Source: CAIWHR01 sp963708855 (GTDB lineage: Bacteria; Pseudomonadota; Gammaproteobacteria; Burkholderiales; Casimicrobiaceae). From it: DNA of 64,000 nt. Within the stretch, counting starts at the first letter, position 1. Every line of letters begins with the position of its first letter. The position numbers were made by a program, and so were the translations under genes. The stretch lies in contig CAVPUM010000010.1 in assembly GCA_963708855.1 (NCBI GenBank), positions 186,001 to 250,000 of the forward strand, written 5' to 3'. Positions 24,623 through 34,682 of this stretch are shown here, one piece after another. The notes under the pieces are model-generated. The model was given only the letters and a program-made list of their open reading frames with translations. It had not been told where the DNA came from and did not search any database.

Positions 24623-27142
24623 ATGCTCACTCTCATCTGGATCGTTGCCGTCCTTGCCGCCGCGCTGGCGCTTGCCTACGTCAATGCCTCGGGCTTGGCG
24701 TTCACTGTCGCGATCGCCGTCGCGCTCGGCGTGGCCTGGTTTGCGCACACGATCCCCGGCTGGCTTGCGCTCGCGCTGACCCTTGTCTTCATCGTGCTCG
24801 CGATCCCCGGCAACGTGCCGGCGCTGCGGCGCAAGCTCGTGAGCGATGCGGTGCTTGCCGCCTTCCGTAAGCTGATGCCGCCGATGTCGCAGACCGAGCG
24901 CGACGCGATCGAAGCCGGCAGCGTGTGGTGGGACGGCGAACTCTTTTCCGGCCGCCCGAATTGGCGCCGGCTTCTGGATACGCGATATCCGTCGCTCTCC
25001 GCGGAAGAGCAGCGGTTTCTCGACCACGATGTCGAGGAACTCTGCGCCATGGTGACGGACTGGGAAACCACGCAGGTCTACCGTGACCTGCCGCCGCGCG
25101 TCTGGCAGTTCGTCAAGGATCGCGGCTTCCTTGGCATGAGCATCGCGAAAGAGTATGGCGGACTGGGCTTTTCGGCCTTCGCGCACTCGCAGGTCATGAC
25201 CAAGCTGTCGACGCATTCGGGCACGGTGGCCGTGACCGTGATGGTGCCGAACTCGCTCGGACCCGCCGAGCTGCTCGCGCACTACGGCACCGACGAGCAG
25301 AAACGGTATTACCTGCCCCGGCTCGCCAAGGGGCTGGAGATCCCGTGCTTTGCCTTGACCAATCCGAACGCCGGTTCGGACGCGGCGTCGATTCCGGACT
25401 TCGGCCTCGTGTGCTGGGGCGAGCACGAGGGCCGGCGCGTGCTGGGACTCTCCGTCACCTGGGACAAGCGTTACATCACGCTCGGACCGGTGTCGACGCT
25501 GCTCGGGCTCGCGTTCCGCGCCTACGATCCCGAGCACCTCGCGGGCGACCGGGAAGACCTGGGCATCACCTGCGCGCTGATCCCGGCGTCACATCCGGGA
25601 GTTTCGATCGGCCGCCGCCACATGCCGCTCAATGCCGTGTTCCAGAACGGCCCCACGTCCGGCAAGGAGGTTTTCATCCCGATGGACTGGGTGATCGGCG
25701 GCCAGCCGATGCTGGGCCGCGGCTGGCGGATGCTGATGGAGTGCCTGGCCGCCGGCCGTGGCATCTCGCTGCCGTCGTCGGCCACCGGCATGGCCAAGCT
25801 GGCGGTGCGCGCAGTGGGCGGCTATGCGCGCGTGCGCCAGCAGTTCAAGACGCCGATCGGCAAGTTCGAGGGCATCGAGGAAGCACTGACACGGATGGGC
25901 GGCAACCTGTACATGATGGATGCGACGCGCACGCTCACCGCGGCGGCGATCGACCTTGGCGAGAAGCCCGCGGTGATCTCCGGCATCGCCAAGCTGCACC
26001 TGACCGAGCGCAGCCGGCAGGTCGTCAACGACGCGATGGACATCGTCGGCGGCAAGGGCATCTCGATGGGGCCATCCAATTTCATCGGCGCCGCGTACAT
26101 GCAGGTTCCGGTCGCGATCACCGTCGAAGGGGCCAACATCCTGACCCGGAGTCTCATCGTCTTCGGACAGGGAGCGATTCGCTGCCACCCGTTCGTGCTG
26201 AAGGAAATCGCCGCGACGCGGGAAGCCGACCGCGAGCAAGCGTCGATCGCGTACGATGCGGCGCTCTTCGGCCACCTGCGTTTCGTGCTTTCGAATCTGG
26301 CCCGTACGCTCGTGATGGGCCTGACCGGCTCGCACTTCGTCGGCGTGCCCGCCGACGTCGCGCCCGAGACCCGCCGCTACTACCAGCAGTTGACGCGGTT
26401 TTCGGCCGCGCTCGCGTTTCTCGCCGACGTGTCGATGGGGACACTGGGCGGAGCGCTGAAGCGCAAGGAGAAGCTCTCCGCGCGCCTCGGCGACATCCTT
26501 TCGCTCATGTACCTTTGCTCCGCGACGCTCCGGCGCTACGAGGCCGAAGGCCGGCAGCAGGCCGATGCGCCGCTGATGCACTGGGCGATCTGGGACGCGA
26601 TGTTCAAGGCGCAGAGTGCGTTCGAAGGCGTGATCTCGAACTTCCCGAACCGCCTCATCGCCGCGGTCATGCGCCGGATTGTGTTCCCGCTGGGCCGGCC
26701 CTATGTCGTGCCGTCGGATAAGCTCGGTCACGAGGTGGCGCGCATCCTGATCGAGCCCTCGGCGGCGCGCGATCGCCTGACGGCAGGCACCTATCTCTCG
26801 AACGCGCCGGACAACCCGGTGGCCCAGGTCGAGCGGGCGCTTGCGGCGAGCGTGATCGCCGAGCCGGTCGAAGCCAAGCTGCGGGCCGCCGTCAAGGATG
26901 GCCGCGTGGACGCCAAACTGCCGCCGGGCGCCGGGATCGATGTCCTCGTGGCGCGCGCGGAACAGGCGGGCGCGATCACCGCAGCGGAGGGGGCGGCCGT
27001 CATCGCCGCGCGCGACCTGACGGCGATCGTGATTCGCGTCGACGACTTCCCGCAGGACCTGGGTGCGTCGGAAATGAAGCCCGCTGCGAGCGCCCGGCAG
27101 ATGCCGGCAGCGCCGGCCGTGATGCACAAGGCCGCGGCATGA
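24623..27142 (+). CDS. fadE: Acyl-CoA dehydrogenase FadE
   Basis: FadE carries out the first, FAD-dependent step of beta-oxidation. The 839-residue protein begins with two to three hydrophobic helices (residues 1-65), as in E. coli FadE, which place it at the inner membrane. The dehydrogenase core includes GFLGMSIAKEYGGLG, FALTNPNAGSDAAS and VVNDAMDIVGGKGI. The start is the ATG at 24623, twelve bases after AAGGAG. It is the first structural gene after the TetR gene and heads fadE-thiolase-fadJ. Length and residue pattern match the long FadE family rather than the short acyl-CoA dehydrogenases. Confidence 0.95.
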   Translation: MLTLIWIVAVLAAALALAYVNASGLAFTVAIAVALGVAWFAHTIPGWLALALTLVFIVLAIPGNVPALRRKLVSDAVLAAFRKLMPPMSQTERDAIEAGSVWWDGELFSGRPNWRRLLDTRYPSLSAEEQRFLDHDVEELCAMVTDWETTQVYRDLPPRVWQFVKDRGFLGMSIAKEYGGLGFSAFAHSQVMTKLSTHSGTVAVTVMVPNSLGPAELLAHYGTDEQKRYYLPRLAKGLEIPCFALTNPNAGSDAASIPDFGLVCWGEHEGRRVLGLSVTWDKRYITLGPVSTLLGLAFRAYDPEHLAGDREDLGITCALIPASHPGVSIGRRHMPLNAVFQNGPTSGKEVFIPMDWVIGGQPMLGRGWRMLMECLAAGRGISLPSSATGMAKLAVRAVGGYARVRQQFKTPIGKFEGIEEALTRMGGNLYMMDATRTLTAAAIDLGEKPAVISGIAKLHLTERSRQVVNDAMDIVGGKGISMGPSNFIGAAYMQVPVAITVEGANILTRSLIVFGQGAIRCHPFVLKEIAATREADREQASIAYDAALFGHLRFVLSNLARTLVMGLTGSHFVGVPADVAPETRRYYQQLTRFSAALAFLADVSMGTLGGALKRKEKLSARLGDILSLMYLCSATLRRYEAEGRQQADAPLMHWAIWDAMFKAQSAFEGVISNFPNRLIAAVMRRIVFPLGRPYVVPSDKLGHEVARILIEPSAARDRLTAGTYLSNAPDNPVAQVERALAASVIAEPVEAKLRAAVKDGRVDAKLPPGAGIDVLVARAEQAGAITAAEGAAVIAARDLTAIVIRVDDFPQDLGASEMKPAASARQMPAAPAVMHKAAA

Positions 27143-27275
27143 GGCTGCCGGGCCGTCCCGAGGGCGAATACCGGAGCGCGAAGCGCAAAGGTACTCCAGT
27201 GCGCGCCTTCGGGCCCTCGCAACGCGCGAATGGCTCCCTCTCGGAGGCAAGGCGCGCAGCGCCGGGGGTGCGCCC

Positions 27276-28559
27276 ATGAACGAGCCGATCTACATCGTCG
27301 ACGGCGCGCGCACGCCGTTCCTCAAGTCGCGCAATCGGCCGGGCCCCTTTGCAGCGTCCGACCTCGCGACGGCGGCCGGACGCGCGCTGCTCGTTCGCCA
27401 GCCGTTTGCGCCGACCGAGCTGGACGAAGTGATCCTCGGCTGCGCCGCCCCCGCGGTCGACGAAGTCAACATCGGCCGCGTCGTGGCGCTGCGCATGGGC
27501 TGCGGAATGAAGGTGCCAGGCTGGACCGTAATGCGCAACTGTGCGTCCGGCATGCAGGCGATCGACTCGGCCATCAACAACATCCGCGCGGGCCGGTCGA
27601 ATCTCGTGCTCGCGGGCGGGGTCGACGCGCTGTCGCGCGTGCCGCTGCTGTTCTCCGACGCGATGGTCCTCTGGCTGTCGAACTGGTATGCGGCGAAGTC
27701 GTTCGGCCAGCGGGCCGCACTGGCCGCGAAGTTCAGGCTCGGCTACCTCGCGCCGGTGATCGGCATCATGAAAGGCCTGACCGATCCGATGGTCGGTCTC
27801 CTGATGGGCCAGACCGCCGAGAACCTCGCGTTCCGGTTCGGGATCACGCGACGAGAGATGGATGAATTCTCGGCGCGCAGCCACGCGCGCGTGATCGCGG
27901 CGCAAAAGGCAGGGCACTACGACGGCGAGGTCGTGCCGCTGTACGACAAGGCGGGCAAGCTCTATGCGCAGGACGACGGCATGCGCGAGGATTCGACCGT
28001 AGAGAACCTGGCCAAGCTTAAACCGTTCTTCGACCGCAAGTACGGCAACGTCACCGCCGGCAACAGCTCGCAGATCACCGACGGCGCTGCGTGGCTCGTG
28101 ATCGCGTCCGAGCGCGCCGTCGCCAAACACAAGCTGACGCCGCTCGGGCGTATCGTCGACTCCGAATGGGCCGGCCTCGACCCCGCGCAGATGGGTCTCG
28201 GTCCGGTGCACGCGGCGACGCCGATACTCAAGCGCAACGGACTCGCCCTTGCCGACGTCGACGCCTGGGAGATCAACGAGGCGTTCGCCGCGCAGGTGAT
28301 CGGCTGCGAACGCGCCTGGCAGAGCGCCGAATACTGCGCGCAGGAGCTGGGTTTGCCGTCCGCCCTTGGGGCGCTCGATGCGGGCAGGCTCAATGTCGAC
28401 GGCGGCGCCGTCGCGCTGGGCCACCCCGTCGGCGCCTCGGGGGCGAGAATCGTCCTGCACGTGCTGAATGTGCTGAAGCGCACCGGCGGGCGGCGTGGCA
28501 TGGCGGCCATCTGCATCGGCGGCGGGCTGGGCGGCGCGATGCTGGTCGAACGAGTCTGA
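27276..28559 (+). CDS. Acetyl-CoA C-acyltransferase (3-ketoacyl-CoA thiolase, FadI/FadA-like)
   Basis: The 427-residue thiolase cleaves 3-ketoacyl-CoA to acetyl-CoA and a shortened acyl-CoA. The nucleophilic cysteine is Cys89 (RNCASGMQ). The other catalytic motifs are NEAFA near residue 334, GHPVGASG near 382 and CIGGGLGGA near 411. Its length is closer to FadI of the FadI/FadJ pair than to FadA. It is followed by fadJ after 67 bases, consistent with a trifunctional complex. A GGGGGTG site precedes the ATG. Confidence 0.93.
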   Translation: MNEPIYIVDGARTPFLKSRNRPGPFAASDLATAAGRALLVRQPFAPTELDEVILGCAAPAVDEVNIGRVVALRMGCGMKVPGWTVMRNCASGMQAIDSAINNIRAGRSNLVLAGGVDALSRVPLLFSDAMVLWLSNWYAAKSFGQRAALAAKFRLGYLAPVIGIMKGLTDPMVGLLMGQTAENLAFRFGITRREMDEFSARSHARVIAAQKAGHYDGEVVPLYDKAGKLYAQDDGMREDSTVENLAKLKPFFDRKYGNVTAGNSSQITDGAAWLVIASERAVAKHKLTPLGRIVDSEWAGLDPAQMGLGPVHAATPILKRNGLALADVDAWEINEAFAAQVIGCERAWQSAEYCAQELGLPSALGALDAGRLNVDGGAVALGHPVGASGARIVLHVLNVLKRTGGRRGMAAICIGGGLGGAMLVERV

Positions 28560-28626
28560 TCCCCCCGCCGGACCACCGCAAAGAGTTGCCGGAATGCCCA
28601 GAGAACACCAGGAAAGCGACCACGCG

Positions 28627-30558
28627 ATGCAACATTGGACACTGACCCGCGACGCCGATGGCCTCGCGCGACTGACGCTCGACCGGGCAGGCGCAACCAT
28701 GAACACCCTTGGCGCGCCGGTGCTCGCCGAACTCAACGCGGCGCTCGACGAGCTCGACCGCGACCCGCCGCGAGGTCTCGTCATCGCGTCGGGCAAGGCG
28801 AACGGTTTCATCGCCGGCGCCGACATCGACGAGTTCGGCCAGCTCGCGAACGAGGCCGGCGCGCTCGCGCTGGTCAAGCGCGGCTGGGACGCGTTCGAAC
28901 GGCTTGCCGGTGTGAAATATCCTACCGTGGCGCTGGTGCGGGGCTTTTGCCTGGGCGGGGGACTCGAGCTGGCGTTGGCGTGCCGCTACCGCGTGGTCGT
29001 CGACGAGCCGGGAACGCGGCTGGGACTCCCCGAGGTCATGCTCGGCATCGTGCCGGGCTGGGGCGGGATGAAACGGCTGCCGCGGCTTGCCGGCGCGCCG
29101 GCGGCGCTCGACCTGATGCTGACGGGCCGCACCATCGATGCGCGGCGCGCGAAGCGGCTCGGCATCGCCGACGAATGCGTGCCGGCGCGGATCATGGAAA
29201 ACACCGTGCGCGGCATCCTGAGCGCGCTGCCCGCGCCGCGGCGGCTCGGCTTTGCGCAGTCGCTGACCTTGAATCCGCTGGTGCGCCGGCTCATCGCCGC
29301 GCAGGCACGAAAGCAGGTGGCCAAGCGTGCGCGGCGCGAGCACTATCCGGCGCCGTACGCGATCCTCGACCTCTGGGTGAAATACGACGGCAACGTGCTC
29401 GCGGCGCCACCGTCCGATCCGGCGTCGATCCCGTCGCTGCTGAAGGCGCCGACGGCGGCCAACCTCATCCGCGTGTTCGGGTTGCAGGAGCGGCTGAAGG
29501 CGCTGGGCAAGGAAGGCGATTTCGCGGCGGCGCACGTCCACGTGGTCGGCGCCGGAACGATGGGCGGCGACATCGCCGCCTGGTGCGCGCTGCGCGGCCT
29601 GACCGTGACGCTGCAGGATCAGAACGCCGAGCGGCTCGCGCCGGCGATGGGCCGCGCGGCGAAGCTCTTTGCCGACCGCCTGCGCGATCCGCGCCGGGTC
29701 CGTGACGCGACCGACCGGCTGCTGCCGGATGTCGCCGGCGCCGGCGTCGCGCGGGCCGACGTGATCATCGAGGCGATCTTCGAGAACGTGGACGCCAAGC
29801 GCAGCCTGTTCGCCGCGCTCGAAACGAAGGCGAAGCCGGGCGCCATCCTCGCCACCAACACGTCGTCCATTCCGCTCGAGGACATCGCGACCGCGATGGC
29901 CGATCCGACGCGGCTCATCGGCCTCCATTTCTTCAACCCGGTAGCGAAGATGATGCTGGTCGAGATCGTGGTCGGCCGGCAGACACGCGCCGACCTGACC
30001 GCGCCCGCAGCCGCGTTCGTGCGCCAGATCGACCGGCTGCCGCTGCCCGTGAAGAGCGCCCCGGGTTTCCTCGTCAACCGCGTGCTCGCGCCTTACCTGA
30101 TGGCCGCGATGCGCTGCGTGGACGAAGGCATCGCGCCGGAAACCGTGGACGAGGCGGCGCTCGCGTTCGGGATGCCGATGGGGCCGATCGAACTGGCGGA
30201 CACCGTGGGTCTCGACATCTGCGTGGCGGTCGGCAAGATGCTGACGCCGGACGCGACCCCACCGACGAGGCTGACGGAGCTCGTGACGGCGGGACACCTG
30301 GGGCGCAAGACCAAGCGCGGCTTCTACGACTATGCGAGCGGCAAGCCGGCCAAGCAGGCGGCGGGCGACGTCCCGGCCGGGCTCGCCGAGCGCCTTGTCG
30401 GTCCGTTCGTCGCGGAAGCGAAGGCCGCGCTCGCCGAAGGAATCGTGACCGACGCGGACCTCGTCGATGCCGGCGCGATCTTCGGCACCGGATTCGCCCC
30501 CTTCCGCGGCGGTCCGCTCCACCACGCGGCGGCCGCAGGGCGAGCAGCGCTCGCCTGA
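28627..30558 (+). CDS. fadJ: Enoyl-CoA hydratase / 3-hydroxyacyl-CoA dehydrogenase (FadJ/FadB-like)
   Basis: The bifunctional enzyme performs the second and third steps of beta-oxidation. Residues 1-190 are a crotonase domain with IAGADIDEFGQL and the oxyanion segment GFCLGGGLELALACRYR. A Rossmann domain begins with VVGAGTMGGDIAAW near residue 308, followed by HFFNPVAKM near 433 and the C-terminal dehydrogenase domains. At 643 residues it is shorter than FadJ of E. coli (about 714). The start is taken as the ATG at 28627; an upstream ATG at 28594 is possible. It pairs with the thiolase gene. Confidence 0.93.
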   Translation: MQHWTLTRDADGLARLTLDRAGATMNTLGAPVLAELNAALDELDRDPPRGLVIASGKANGFIAGADIDEFGQLANEAGALALVKRGWDAFERLAGVKYPTVALVRGFCLGGGLELALACRYRVVVDEPGTRLGLPEVMLGIVPGWGGMKRLPRLAGAPAALDLMLTGRTIDARRAKRLGIADECVPARIMENTVRGILSALPAPRRLGFAQSLTLNPLVRRLIAAQARKQVAKRARREHYPAPYAILDLWVKYDGNVLAAPPSDPASIPSLLKAPTAANLIRVFGLQERLKALGKEGDFAAAHVHVVGAGTMGGDIAAWCALRGLTVTLQDQNAERLAPAMGRAAKLFADRLRDPRRVRDATDRLLPDVAGAGVARADVIIEAIFENVDAKRSLFAALETKAKPGAILATNTSSIPLEDIATAMADPTRLIGLHFFNPVAKMMLVEIVVGRQTRADLTAPAAAFVRQIDRLPLPVKSAPGFLVNRVLAPYLMAAMRCVDEGIAPETVDEAALAFGMPMGPIELADTVGLDICVAVGKMLTPDATPPTRLTELVTAGHLGRKTKRGFYDYASGKPAKQAAGDVPAGLAERLVGPFVAEAKAALAEGIVTDADLVDAGAIFGTGFAPFRGGPLHHAAAAGRAALA

Positions 30559-30778
30559 GCGCCGCCTGCCGTTCCCGGCGGCTCGCGCCGGGCGACAATC
30601 TGTCGCAGGTACGCACGCCGTTCGCCGACGCGGTGCCGCCGTCTTCTGGTGTAGCATCGACAAACAAGGGTTGCGCCGGCGAGGACGACGACGTCTTGCC
30701 CGCGCCAACGCCGAATTGCAGGATCGTCGGCGTCCCTGTGGCAGCGCATCGGCGCATCCTTTTGGGGGGAGGAGATCC

Positions 30779-32452
30779 ATGGAAAAAATCTGGCTGAAGC
30801 ACTATCCGAAAGGCGTGCCCGCGGACATCGATATCAACGAGTACAAGTCGATCCGCGACGTGTTCGAAGATAGCGCGGCGAGATTCGCCAACCGCCCGGC
30901 GTTCACCTGCATGGGCAAGTCGATCACTTTCGCCGAACTCGACCGGCTGTCGGCCGCGTTCGGTGTCTACCTGCAGGCGAACGGATGCAAGAAGGGCACG
31001 CGCGTCGCGCTGATGATGCCCAATATCCTGCAATACCCGATCTGCCTGTTCGGGACCATCCGCGCCGGCTGCACGGTGGTGAACGTCAACCCGCTGTACA
31101 CGGCGCGCGAGCTCGAGCACCAGCTCACCGACTCGGGGGCGGAAGTGATCGTCGTCGTCGAGAACTTCGCGCGCACCGTGGCGGAGGTGCTCGGCCGGAC
31201 CAAGGTCCGGCGGGTGATCGTCACCAGCATCGGCGAGCTTCTCGGGTTCAAGGGCATCGTCGTCGACCTGGTCCTGCGACGGGTCAAGAAGATGATCCCG
31301 GCCTGGTCGATTCCCGAGTCCGTCCACCTCTCCGACGCGCTCGCGGTTGGCCGCACCGGCAACCTCGAGCGGGTGCCGCTCGCCCACGACGACATCGCGT
31401 TCCTTCAGTACACGGGCGGCACGACGGGCGTGGCGAAGGGCGCGGTGCTGCTGCACCGGAACATCGTTGCCAACCTGCTGCAGGCCCGCGCATGGCTGCA
31501 GCCGTTCCTGAGCAACGAGCGCGAGATCATCCTCACGCCGTTGCCGCTCTATCACATCTTCTCGCTCACCGCGAACTGCCTTACCTTCATGACGCTGGGC
31601 GGCGAGAACATCCTTATCCCGAACCCGCGCGACATCCCGGGCTTCGTCAAGGAGATGGGCAAGTACAAGTTCACCGTGATCACCGGCGTCAACACGCTGT
31701 TCAACGCGATGCTGAACAACGCCGAATTCGGCAAGCTCGACTTTTCATCGCTGCGCATCGCGCTCGGCGGCGGCATGGCCGTGCAGGAGGCGGTCGCCGT
31801 CAAGTGGAAGGAGGTCACCGGCTCCCCGCTGATCGAGGCCTATGGCCTGACCGAGACTTCCCCCGCGGCCACGATAAATCCGCTCGACCTGCCCGCCTAC
31901 AACGGCACGATCGGGCTGCCGATCTCGTCGACGGAGGTCACGCTGCGCGACGACGCCGGCAAGGACGTCGCGCTCGGCCAGCCGGGGGAAATCTGCATTC
32001 GCGGTCCGCAGGTGATGGCGGGCTACTGGAACCGGCCGGACGAGACGGCAAAGGTCATGACCACCGACGGTTACTTCATGACCGGGGACATCGGCGTGAT
32101 GGACGAACGGGGTTTCGTGAAGATCGTCGACCGCAAGAAGGACATGATCCTGGTGTCGGGCTTCAACGTGTATCCGAACGAGATCGAGGGCGTCGTCGCC
32201 ATGCACCCGGGCGTGCTCGAATGCGCGGCGGTGGGCGTGCCGGACACGAAGTCGGGCGAAGCGGTGAAGCTTTTCGTCGTGAAGAAGGACGCCAACCTGA
32301 CCGCGGACGACGTGCTCAGACATTGCCGCGAGCACCTGACCGGTTACAAGATGCCGCGCGACGTCGAGTTCCGGGCGGAGCTGCCGAAATCCAATGTCGG
32401 CAAGATCCTCCGGCGCGAGCTTCGCGACGAGGCGAAAAAGGCCGCAGCGTAA
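30779..32452 (+). CDS. fadD: Long-chain fatty acid-CoA ligase FadD
   Basis: FadD activates imported fatty acids to acyl-CoA with ATP. The 557-residue enzyme has the AMP-binding P-loop YTGGTTGVAKGA near residue 211, the adenylate motif YGLTETSPA near 355, GYFMTGDIG near 430 and the fatty-acid signature DRKKDMILVSGFNVYPNEIE near 452. The ATG at 30779 follows a strong GGGGGGAGGAG site. It provides the substrate for both beta-oxidation (fadE, fadJ, thiolase) and the ester-forming enzymes upstream, so it is a branch point of this locus. Confidence 0.96.
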   Translation: MEKIWLKHYPKGVPADIDINEYKSIRDVFEDSAARFANRPAFTCMGKSITFAELDRLSAAFGVYLQANGCKKGTRVALMMPNILQYPICLFGTIRAGCTVVNVNPLYTARELEHQLTDSGAEVIVVVENFARTVAEVLGRTKVRRVIVTSIGELLGFKGIVVDLVLRRVKKMIPAWSIPESVHLSDALAVGRTGNLERVPLAHDDIAFLQYTGGTTGVAKGAVLLHRNIVANLLQARAWLQPFLSNEREIILTPLPLYHIFSLTANCLTFMTLGGENILIPNPRDIPGFVKEMGKYKFTVITGVNTLFNAMLNNAEFGKLDFSSLRIALGGGMAVQEAVAVKWKEVTGSPLIEAYGLTETSPAATINPLDLPAYNGTIGLPISSTEVTLRDDAGKDVALGQPGEICIRGPQVMAGYWNRPDETAKVMTTDGYFMTGDIGVMDERGFVKIVDRKKDMILVSGFNVYPNEIEGVVAMHPGVLECAAVGVPDTKSGEAVKLFVVKKDANLTADDVLRHCREHLTGYKMPRDVEFRAELPKSNVGKILRRELRDEAKKAAA

Positions 32453-32472
32453 CAAAGGAAGTGCAGGCCACG

Positions 32473-32868
32473 ATGCCCGCCGAAGCCGTCCTGCTGCCGG
32501 ACAAGGAGCCCACGCTGCGCGTGGTTCCGATGCCCGCCGACGCCAACCAGCATGGGGACATCTTCGGCGGCTGGGTAATGTCGCAGGTCGACATCGCCGG
32601 CGGGGTCATGGCCGCGCGGCGCGCTCGCGGCCGGGTTGCGACGGTCGCAGTGAACTCGTTCGTCTTCAAGGAGCCAGTCCTGATCGGGGACGTCGTCAGC
32701 TTCTATGCCGAAATCAAACGGGTCGGCAGGACCTCGATCACCGTCGGCGTGGAGGTCTATGCGCAGCGCAATCCGACCGAGGTGATCTGCGTCAAGGTTA
32801 CCGAGGCGAGCCTGACCTATGTGGCGGTCGGGCTCGACCGGCGGCCCCGGGAGCTGCCCCCCGGTTGA
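32473..32868 (+). CDS. Acyl-CoA thioesterase, YciA-like hotdog fold
   Basis: The 131-residue product carries the hotdog-fold signature ANQHGDIFGGWVMSQVDIAGG at about residues 24-44, with the catalytic aspartate in VDIAG. A second conserved segment is AVNSFVFKEPVLIGDVV. It hydrolyses acyl-CoA to free fatty acid. It lies 20 bases after fadD, so the ligase and the thioesterase may be co-transcribed; together they would set the acyl-CoA level. The start is the ATG at 32473, downstream of an AGGAAG site. Confidence 0.9.
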   Translation: MPAEAVLLPDKEPTLRVVPMPADANQHGDIFGGWVMSQVDIAGGVMAARRARGRVATVAVNSFVFKEPVLIGDVVSFYAEIKRVGRTSITVGVEVYAQRNPTEVICVKVTEASLTYVAVGLDRRPRELPPG

Positions 32869-33091
32869 CGCTCCGAAGGGATCCCTTTGCCCAAAAACAA
32901 CAGTTGCCGCGGTATCCGGTCTCACGGTCCCCCGAGTGCCCCCGCCGCCCCTTCGCCGGGTGTATATTTTTCTGCACGCCTGCCCGAAGGCCGGCATCCC
33001 GCACCGCCCCCCCGAATTCCGCACCAAACCCGCATCCCCTTTACTCTTTCTTGAGGCCGCGCCTCGCATTCTTTCCATGAGGAGATCCGTC

Positions 33092-34549
33092 ATGACTGCT
33101 CCCTTTTCCCGTACCAGGATTGCTGCAGCACTAGCCGGCGTAGTTCTGGCCCTTGCGGGAGGTCAGGCGTTCGGCTCCGCCTTCGCGCTGGCCGAGCAGA
33201 ACGTGATGGGGCTCGGCAATGCCTTCGCCGGCGCCGCCGCCACCGCAGAGGACGCGAACACCGTTTGGCACAACCCCGCGGGTCTCGCGCGGCTCTATTT
33301 CCCGCAGGTCGAGACCGCGATTCATGTGGTCATCCCGTCGGCCAAGTTCCAGAACGCGAACTCGCAGAACGCATTACTGCAGCCGTTGGGCGGTACGGGC
33401 GGCGACGCCGGCGGCGCCGCGTTCGTGCCGAACCTCTACGGCTCGATGGCCATCACCGACCGCGTCCACGTCGGGATCGGCGTCAACGCGCCCTTCGGGC
33501 TCAAGACGGAATACGACGACGGCTGGCTCGGCCGCTACCAGGCGCTCAAGTCGGAAATCAAGACGATCAACGTCAATCCGGCGCTGTCCTACAAGGTGAC
33601 GGACCAGTTCTGGATCGGCGCCGGCGCGAACTATCAGCATTTCGAGGCGACGCTCACCAACAACACCAACTACTCGGCGGCTCTGGCGCAGGGCTACCAG
33701 AACCCCGCCCTGGGGCTCACTCTGGCGCAGCAGGGGGCATTGAGTGCGGCGACCATGGGTCTGGATACCTTCACCAAGATCACCGGCGACGACCATGCGT
33801 GGGGATGGAACGTCGGCGCAATGCTGAACTTCAACGGCGATCCCAACCTCAATCCCGGGGCGTCGAGAGTCGGCCTCGCCTATCGCTCGAAGCTCAAGTA
33901 CAACGTCGTTGGCAGCGTCAACTTCACCAATCCGACGCCGCCGACGCTGACCGGACCGCTCGCTCCGCTCAACCCCGTCGTGGGCTTGGTCAGCGCCGGG
34001 GTCAACCAGACGCGACTCTTCAACAGCGGAGTGACGCTCGATATCACGCTGCCGGACTCGGCATCGCTCTCGTATTATCAGAAGGTCAACGCCAAGTGGG
34101 ACTTCCTTGCCGACGTGAGTTGGACGGGCTGGAGCAGCATCCAGGAACTGCAAATCCTGCGCACGAGCGGCAGCGTGCTTCAAGTGCTGCCGCAGAACTT
34201 CAAGGACACGTGGCGGTATTCCGCAGGCGTGAACTACCAATACGACGAAAAAACAGTGTTGCGGGCCGGCGTCGCCTACGATCAGTCGCCGGTGAACAAC
34301 GTCGACCGCGGGCCGCGTCTGCCCGACAACGATCGCACGTGGCTGACCATCGGAGGCCGATACAAGTACTCGTCCGCGCTCAACTTCGACGTCGCCGCCG
34401 GTTACATCTTCGTCAAGGATCCCTCGATCAACAGCGTCGCGGGGGTCCTTGGCCAACCGCCCAGCATTTTTGCCACCGGACTCGTCAACGGCGAGTACAA
34501 CAACCACGTCATCATCGTTTCCGGCCAGTTCAACTACCGGTGGAAGTAG
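33092..34549 (+). CDS. fadL: Outer membrane fatty acid transporter, FadL/OmpP1/TodX family
   Basis: The 485-residue protein carries a signal peptide (AAALAGVVLALAGGQAFGSA) followed by the mature FadL start SAFALAEQNVMGLGNAFAGAAATAEDANTVWHNPAGLARL, in which the N-terminal plug and the NPAGL motif are typical. The C-terminus ends in an aromatic outer-membrane insertion residue pattern (FNYRWK). FadL is a beta-barrel that lets long-chain fatty acids and related hydrophobic compounds cross the outer membrane. The start is the ATG at 33092, after GGAG; an ATG at 33077 is also possible. It completes the uptake arm of the fad genes. Confidence 0.93.
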   Translation: MTAPFSRTRIAAALAGVVLALAGGQAFGSAFALAEQNVMGLGNAFAGAAATAEDANTVWHNPAGLARLYFPQVETAIHVVIPSAKFQNANSQNALLQPLGGTGGDAGGAAFVPNLYGSMAITDRVHVGIGVNAPFGLKTEYDDGWLGRYQALKSEIKTINVNPALSYKVTDQFWIGAGANYQHFEATLTNNTNYSAALAQGYQNPALGLTLAQQGALSAATMGLDTFTKITGDDHAWGWNVGAMLNFNGDPNLNPGASRVGLAYRSKLKYNVVGSVNFTNPTPPTLTGPLAPLNPVVGLVSAGVNQTRLFNSGVTLDITLPDSASLSYYQKVNAKWDFLADVSWTGWSSIQELQILRTSGSVLQVLPQNFKDTWRYSAGVNYQYDEKTVLRAGVAYDQSPVNNVDRGPRLPDNDRTWLTIGGRYKYSSALNFDVAAGYIFVKDPSINSVAGVLGQPPSIFATGLVNGEYNNHVIIVSGQFNYRWK

Positions 34550-34592
34550 GTCGCGCGTAGGGCGCACCTCCATCGCATTGGTGGCTGCAATC

Positions 34593-34623
34593 GGGCCGCC
34601 CGTTCCGCGGGCGGCCCGGTTTT
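34593..34623 (+). terminator. Intrinsic terminator after fadL
   Basis: A ten-base perfect stem, GGGCCGCCCG (34593-34602) with CGGGCGGCCC (34608-34617), with a five-base loop is followed by GGTTTT. It lies 44 bases after the fadL stop and before the next gene, so the fad transcription unit probably ends here and the following gene has its own promoter. Confidence 0.8.
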
Positions 34624-34682
34624 CGCTGACGCGGCGCCACGCACAGCGCGTCGCGTCCCGACGTTTCCAACAGGAGGACAGA

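Noticed and set aside
28390..30780. A 796-codon minus-strand frame opposite fadJ
   Set aside because: Shadow of a conserved bifunctional enzyme on the plus strand; no motif or ribosome-binding site.
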